This document shows positions 35,008 to 39,509 of a DNA stretch of 39,509 bases, one piece after another. The notes beneath the pieces were generated by a model. It searched no databases and was not told the DNA's origin. It saw only the letters and a program-made list of their open reading frames with translations. The stretch lies in assembly GCF_008180155.1 (NCBI RefSeq), contig NZ_VSZS01000048.1:1-39509 (forward strand). Direction: 5' to 3'. Source of the stretch: Neoaquamicrobium microcysteis. GTDB taxonomy: Bacteria; Pseudomonadota; Alphaproteobacteria; Rhizobiales; Rhizobiaceae. The stretch's first letter is position 1. Each line of letters opens with the position of its first letter. The position numbers were made by a program, and so were the translations under genes.

Positions 35008-35304
35008 CTGCACCACAGCGACCAGGGCAGCCAATAAACAAGCAAACAGTTCCAGCGCCTGATGGCTGACCACGGCATAACCTGCTCGATGAGCCGGTCG
35101 GGCAACGTCTGGGACAAGCGGCAATGGAGAACTTCTTCTCGTCGTTGAAAACCGAGCGGACAGCCCGCAAGGTCTACGGGAGGAGGATGACGCCAGGGCC
35201 GATGTGTTCGACTACATCGAGCGCTTCTACAATCCCCGGCGACGGCACTCGACACTCGACTATATGAGCCCCCTCGAGTTAGAGAACAAAGCTATGCCAG
35301 CTTA
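35008..35304 (+). pseudogene. IS3-family transposase remnant (OrfB end)
   Basis: Pieces of the integrase core are readable in order: HHSDQGSQ, then a stop and [20 protein letters not shown] in one frame; [20 protein letters not shown] in a second; and [20 protein letters not shown] followed by [11 protein letters not shown] in a third. Thus one in-frame TAA and two frameshifts destroy it, and the N-terminal part is lost. AACCTGGTGTCCG after the stop resembles the right end of such elements. It separates the DUF2171 gene from the antiporter group. Confidence 0.85.
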
Positions 35305-35852
35305 ACCTGGTGTCCGAAAAGCCACAGCAGGCCATGCTGGCCGCTCCCGGCTCTTGGCGTAGGGGTAGGTAACGTTTCCCACCCTCTAACAAGTCGCGGC
35401 TGACGCCCACGGCGCTGCCGGCTTTGAGCATGGGAAACTCCGCCTGAATGACCGATATGAAGTCATGAGCGGCCAAGGTAGAACTCTACCTGATCAGAAG
35501 GCTTAGCGATGGCAGCTTAACACCAAGTACCGCCCGAAACCTGACAGTCAGCAGACGCCCCTAGGGCGTCGGCAGGAAAACATTACCCAGCTTGCCCACG
35601 CCGGCTGAGGTCCACGACCGGAGCGGGGTGGGAAGGAGACTAGCGGCTATTGGATGGACATTGGAAAAAGCGGCCATTTGTAAGGTAGCCCTTGGATCGC
35701 TTGTTGGACACCTGCCCGCCACTCAGTGGTTGAACTGTCCGCCCCCCCTTGCACTTGTCGAGTTGGCGCATCATCAAGACATGCCCGCTTGCCGAATTTC
35801 ACCTGAAGGACTCGCGAACAAAGGTGGCTTCGGCAATTATCTGTCCGGAAGC
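35305..35852. other. Gap of about 550 bp without a recognised gene
   Basis: Between the IS3 remnant and the antiporter start I see no gene with a recognisable product. The first bases resemble an IS3 right end. An in-frame extension of the antiporter frame back to 35592 is open but has no membrane pattern or family match, so it is not used. No clear promoter was found. Confidence 0.4.
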
Positions 35853-37676
35853 ATGCTCGAGGAGGCCGCACCGCTACCGATGCTCGACCTGATATTTCCC
35901 GCCTTTCTGATAGCAGCAGGCCTAGTTCTCGTGTCGGTGATGACCAGCGCCTTGGCGTTCAGGTTCGGCGCGCCATTGCTGCTTGTCTTCCTCGGAATCG
36001 GCCTGCTGGCGGGCGAGGATGGGCTGGGCATTTCCTACGATGATGCTGAATCAGCGTATTTCATCGGCAGCCTGGCCTTGGCCATCATCCTCTTCGATTC
36101 CGGCTTCGACACGAAACTCCGATCATTTCGGTTGGCCGCTGCACCAGCCATTACCCTGGCCACGCTAGGGGTGGCACTGACCGCGGGGCTGGTGGGTGTC
36201 GCGGCCCACTATGTTTTCGGGCTGCCGTGGCTGGAATCGTTCCTTCTCGGCGCCATCGTCGGGTCTACCGATGCCGCCGCCGTGTTCTTCCTGCTGCGAG
36301 TGGGGGGCATAACAATCCGGGAAAACGTCCGATCGACGCTGGAGGTGGAGTCCGGCTCGAACGACCCGATGGCCATCTTCCTGACGGTGATGCTTCTCGA
36401 ACTCATCCTGGCGCAGGAGGCACCGACCGAGCTCTGGCAGGACCTGCTCGCGGGCTTCGTAATGCAAATGGGCCTTGGGGCGATCATGGGCGTGGCCGGC
36501 GGTTATGTCATCGTCGCTGCGGCGAAACGCATCACGCTCGAAGGGGCGCTCTACCCGATCGGTGTCATCTCGGCAGCCATCTGTCTTTTCGGGTTCGTTG
36601 GGATGATAGGCGGGAGCGGCTTCCTCGCGGTCTTTGTCGCTGGGCTAGTCGCTGGCAACATGCGGATCACGGGCCATGTAGGCTTGCGGCGGTTTCTGGA
36701 AGGCCTGACCTGGATCGCGCAGATTGCGATGTTCCTGACGCTTGGTCTCTTCGCTACGCCATCGGAGTTCCTGGACATCGTGCTGCCGGCGATCGCGGTG
36801 GCCATTGCGCTTACCTTTATCTGCCGACCGCTGGCGATCTGGCTGTGCCTTCTTCCCTTCGGCTACGAACGCAATGAGACCGCCTTCATCTCATGGGTGG
36901 GATTGCGCGGAGCCGTTTCCATTCTCCTTGGGATCATCCCCCTTGCCGGAGGTCTCGAGAACGGTCAGCTACTCTTCAATGTCGCCTACATCATCGTTCT
37001 GATGTCACTCCTGCTGCAAGGCTGGACGATCCGTCCGATGGCGAGGTGGCTCGGGCTGATTGTCCCCGCGAGGATAGGTCCGGTCGAGCGCGTGGGTCTG
37101 GATCTGCCGGGTCAGGCCGACCACGAATTGATCGTCTATCGGGTCGTGAAAGAAAGTCCCGTCCTCCAAGGTGAGCGGCTTCCTAGGTGGGCAAGGCCTT
37201 CGCTTGTTGTGCGGGAGGGCCGATCGATGCGCTATCAGTATGCGGGCCGGCTCCAGGAAGGCGACCTCGTTTACATGTTCGTTGCCCCGCAGTACGTGCG
37301 CCTCCTCGACCGTCTGTTCGCCAGCCCCAAGAAACTAACGCAGGACGATGCAGACTTCTTCGGGAAATTCAGTCTTGATCCGACCAAACCACTCTCGGCT
37401 CTGGTCGATGCCTATGGTCTGAGCGCGGTGCCTGAACAGCATTTGGACAAATCGATCGCCGACTTCATGAAGCGACGGCTTGGCGGCACCGTCGAGGTGG
37501 GTGATCGCGTCAGCTGCGGCAGTGTCGATCTCGTGGTCCGGGATATTGGTGCGCAAGGTGATATCAAGGAAGTCGGCCTTGCTGTCGATCAAATGGAATC
37601 GCAACCTCATATCCCACTCTTCCTGAGCGGGGGCGAGATCTGGAGATGGGTCAAGGAAAGGAGCGGCCGCAAATGA
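35853..37676 (+). CDS. K+/H+ antiporter of the CvrA/NhaP2 type
   Basis: A 607-residue transporter. Residues about 10-405 form the Na_H_Exchanger domain with about 12 helices, with landmarks GIGLLAGEDGLGISYDD, GAIVGSTDAAAVFFLLRVGG (the ion-binding DA region) and LEVESGSNDPMAIFLTVMLL. These are followed by a RCK_C/TrkA_C-like domain (HELIVYRVVKESPVLQGERL) and a CorC-type domain (FGKFSLDPTKPLSALVDAYG). The order is that of CvrA and NhaP2, which expel K+ in exchange for H+. The start may be 35853 or 35880; GGAGG lies at 35861-35865. The usp and ptsN-like genes follow in the same direction. Confidence 0.9.
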   Translation: MLEEAAPLPMLDLIFPAFLIAAGLVLVSVMTSALAFRFGAPLLLVFLGIGLLAGEDGLGISYDDAESAYFIGSLALAIILFDSGFDTKLRSFRLAAAPAITLATLGVALTAGLVGVAAHYVFGLPWLESFLLGAIVGSTDAAAVFFLLRVGGITIRENVRSTLEVESGSNDPMAIFLTVMLLELILAQEAPTELWQDLLAGFVMQMGLGAIMGVAGGYVIVAAAKRITLEGALYPIGVISAAICLFGFVGMIGGSGFLAVFVAGLVAGNMRITGHVGLRRFLEGLTWIAQIAMFLTLGLFATPSEFLDIVLPAIAVAIALTFICRPLAIWLCLLPFGYERNETAFISWVGLRGAVSILLGIIPLAGGLENGQLLFNVAYIIVLMSLLLQGWTIRPMARWLGLIVPARIGPVERVGLDLPGQADHELIVYRVVKESPVLQGERLPRWARPSLVVREGRSMRYQYAGRLQEGDLVYMFVAPQYVRLLDRLFASPKKLTQDDADFFGKFSLDPTKPLSALVDAYGLSAVPEQHLDKSIADFMKRRLGGTVEVGDRVSCGSVDLVVRDIGAQGDIKEVGLAVDQMESQPHIPLFLSGGEIWRWVKERSGRK

Positions 37677-37722
37677 CCATTCGCAACCGTTTCCGGACGC
37701 AGGGAGGCAGAGGCAGGAAGGC

Positions 37723-38601
37723 ATGAATTCACAGGCGCAGCTGAACGAGGCCAGTTCTCCGTCCATCCTGGCGGTCTCACCATTGGACGGCTATGACTGG
37801 AGCACCATCGACAGGGCCGCGCTTTTGGCGGAACGCTGGAAGGGTCGTCTCATCGTTCTGAAAGCGAAGAACAACCGCGAACTGTCCGATGCTGAGCGAC
37901 GCTCGATCAAGGAAGGAATCGAACGCCGCATCGCCGTGCTCGGCCCCCTGGCGCCTGTCGAGTTGATCAGCGGTGCCGCATATTCCAGTGACGCCATCCT
38001 CGAAGCGGTTACGCAGTTCACCCCTCGTCTCGTCGTCATGGCACCGTCGGTGGTATGGGCTTTGGGGACTTTGGTGGACACAGCGCCGGAGACCGTTGCT
38101 GCGGGAACGAGATGTCCTGTGCTCGTTACGAGATCGGGATCGGAGGACTACGCATCTGGGCTGATAGCGACTGACCTGTCTCCGTCATGTGTAGATGCCG
38201 TGAGGGAGGCTCTGCGCCTTGAATTGCTGCCTGTCGATCGTCTCACCGTGCTCCATGCTTTCAGCCCGCTCAACGAAGCGATGGTCACCTACGCAGGTGT
38301 CGACCCGAAGGAAGCAGAGCGTATTGCTGTGGCGGCTGAGGCCAAGGCGATGGACGATCTGGATGTGTTCATCGATCGATGCGGGCTGTCCGGAAAGGTC
38401 AATGCCAGGACAAGCAAGGCTCCTCCGGCGGCAGCAGTGCTTGAAGCAGCCAACGCGATTCAGGCCGATCTGATCCTGCTGGGCTCCAGCCGGCGCGGCG
38501 GCCTGGCGAGATTCCTGATGGGCAGCACCGTGGGTGAGGTGTTGACCGCTGCCCGCTGCGACGTTCTTGTCGCGCCCGGCTCCTCCAATGCACTGGACTA
38601 G
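37723..38601 (+). CDS. Tandem universal stress protein (UspA family)
   Basis: A 292-residue protein with two Usp domains. The first (SPSILAVSPLDGYDWSTIDR to TRCPVLVTRSG) lacks the ATP-binding loop. The second (GLIATDLSPSCVDAVREALR onward) ends with LLGSSRRGGLARFLMGSTVG, which fits G-2x-G-9x-G-S/T, so it probably binds ATP. Usp proteins support survival under starvation and stress. It starts 46 bp after the antiporter with GGAAGG upstream and is likely in the same operon. Confidence 0.9.
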   Translation: MNSQAQLNEASSPSILAVSPLDGYDWSTIDRAALLAERWKGRLIVLKAKNNRELSDAERRSIKEGIERRIAVLGPLAPVELISGAAYSSDAILEAVTQFTPRLVVMAPSVVWALGTLVDTAPETVAAGTRCPVLVTRSGSEDYASGLIATDLSPSCVDAVREALRLELLPVDRLTVLHAFSPLNEAMVTYAGVDPKEAERIAVAAEAKAMDDLDVFIDRCGLSGKVNARTSKAPPAAAVLEAANAIQADLILLGSSRRGGLARFLMGSTVGEVLTAARCDVLVAPGSSNALD

Positions 38602-38604
38602 CGC

Positions 38605-38634
38605 AAAAAAGAGCCGCAGCGAGGTTACTGCGGC
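38605..38634 (-). terminator. Hairpin with U-run on the minus strand
   Basis: A 7-bp stem GCCGCAG/CTGCGGC (38613-38634) sits just after the usp stop. Read on the minus strand it is followed by TTTTTT (38605-38610), the layout of an intrinsic terminator for leftward transcripts. Read rightward there is no U-run. No leftward gene is visible to its right within the window, so it may serve mainly as the 3' stem of the usp mRNA. Confidence 0.5.
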
Positions 38635-38746
38635 CCAATGGGAACGAGTGAAAACGGTATCAGCGCGGTGATCGTGAGTCCAATTCGAGCCAACTGGATG
38701 GTCGCTTTCCGTTTTCGAACGTTGTAGGGACGCGCCAACATGATTG

Positions 38747-39199
38747 ATGGTGACACAAATGGCCCTGTCTGAGCTTTTGACTCCTGGACGCGTTCTCGTC
38801 GACGTGCCCGACTGCAAGCGCCGCGAGGTGATCAGAATGCTTGCGGAGCGGTTTGCCGACGAACTCGGAGGAGAGCCCTCGGAATATGCCGACCCGCTTC
38901 TTGAGAGGGAAAAACTCGGCTCCACCGCCATTGGCAGGGGTATCGCGCTTCCCCACGGCAAGCTGGCAACCTTGCACCAACCTGCAGCAGCTGTCGCTGT
39001 CCTCAAGCAGGCCTGCAGTTTCCCGACCCCTGATAATGTGGAGGTCGACATCGTCATCGCCTTTCTCTCACCCGATGGGCCACCGCAAGATCTAACGAGA
39101 ATCGCCGACATCGTCAGGGAACTGCGCGACGGAAAAGTGGCGGAAGCTTTTCGATCAGCGGAGACGCCGGAGCAGTTGATTCGCGTGCTCAATGACTAG
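38747..39199 (+). CDS. PtsN-like nitrogen-PTS EIIA protein
   Basis: EIIA-Ntr proteins are phosphate-accepting regulators of K+ transport and stress responses. The 150-residue protein has the family core: MALSELLTPGRVLVDVPDCK at the start, LLEREKLGSTAIGRGIALPH with the phospho-accepting His, and PDNVEVDIVIAFLSPDGPPQ. Start is uncertain (38747 or 38759) because no strong ribosome site is visible. It is not in the usual rpoN-hpf-ptsN setting but 145 bp after usp, in line with the antiporter. This suggests a dedicated regulator for it. Confidence 0.88.
   Translation: MVTQMALSELLTPGRVLVDVPDCKRREVIRMLAERFADELGGEPSEYADPLLEREKLGSTAIGRGIALPHGKLATLHQPAAAVAVLKQACSFPTPDNVEVDIVIAFLSPDGPPQDLTRIADIVRELRDGKVAEAFRSAETPEQLIRVLND

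Positions 39200-39509
<310 letters not shown>

Noticed and set aside
35592..35852. N-terminal extension of the antiporter back to 35592
   Set aside because: The extra residues show no membrane pattern or family likeness, while the family N-terminus begins at 35853-35880.

Overview
The window reads as alphaproteobacterial DNA, most likely Hyphomicrobiales (rhizobium-like). Reasons: high GC, Usg-like, DUF982, DUF2274 and DUF4236 proteins, an NDUFS4-type complex I subunit, a ROSE-like RNA thermometer, and candidate RpoH, FnrL and EcfG sites. It is accessory DNA: a mosaic of pieces with truncated genes, IS remnants and recombinase genes at the joints. I saw no rRNA, tRNA or CRISPR array.

Region 1 (1-1232) is the end of a conjugation operon: an N-terminally truncated TrbI followed by a DUF2274 protein. 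Region 2 (1471-14801) is a compact proteostasis and heat-stress island. Its leftward genes are ftsH and, as a separate unit, hsp20-hsp20-NDUFS4-omega-SPW. Its rightward genes are two small proteins, groES-groEL, a small protein, a DegP/HtrA protease, and a NEW3 protein with an ABC ATPase and permease. A usg-like gene and a hypothetical gene run leftward between them. The hsp20 operon and groESL share the motif CTTGAA-N17-CCAGATCGAT, and the first hsp20 has a three-hairpin leader whose last hairpin masks the ribosome site. An RNA polymerase omega paralogue and a complex I accessory subunit in the same operon suggest that the island adjusts transcription and respiration as well as protein folding.

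Region 3 (14802-25998) is a scrapyard of mobile DNA. It holds a GGDEF protein, an orphan TumA-like antitoxin next to a large serine recombinase, and a decayed HerA-type ATPase. It also holds a leftward set of secreted or envelope proteins (ClpP-like protease, lipoprotein, tiny Cys/His protein, SNase-like nuclease, DUF4236). The protease gene is split cleanly by an IS5-family element with a TA duplication. An AlpA-like gene, an istB pseudogene and a methyltransferase bracketed by 25-bp direct repeats follow.

Region 4 (25999-34253) is a complete leftward Na+-NQR-type operon (nqrABCDEF, apbE, nqrM, CBS protein). It is divergent from a secreted five-heme cytochrome c, with an FNR/FixK-type box in the shared promoter region. 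NqrB is unusually short and lacks a visible flavinylation motif.

Region 5 (34282-39509) is a second stress module: a PRC-barrel/DUF2171 protein behind an EcfG-type promoter, an IS3 remnant, a CvrA/NhaP2-type K+/H+ antiporter, a tandem universal stress protein and a PtsN-like EIIA protein. It ends at a (AG)21 tract.
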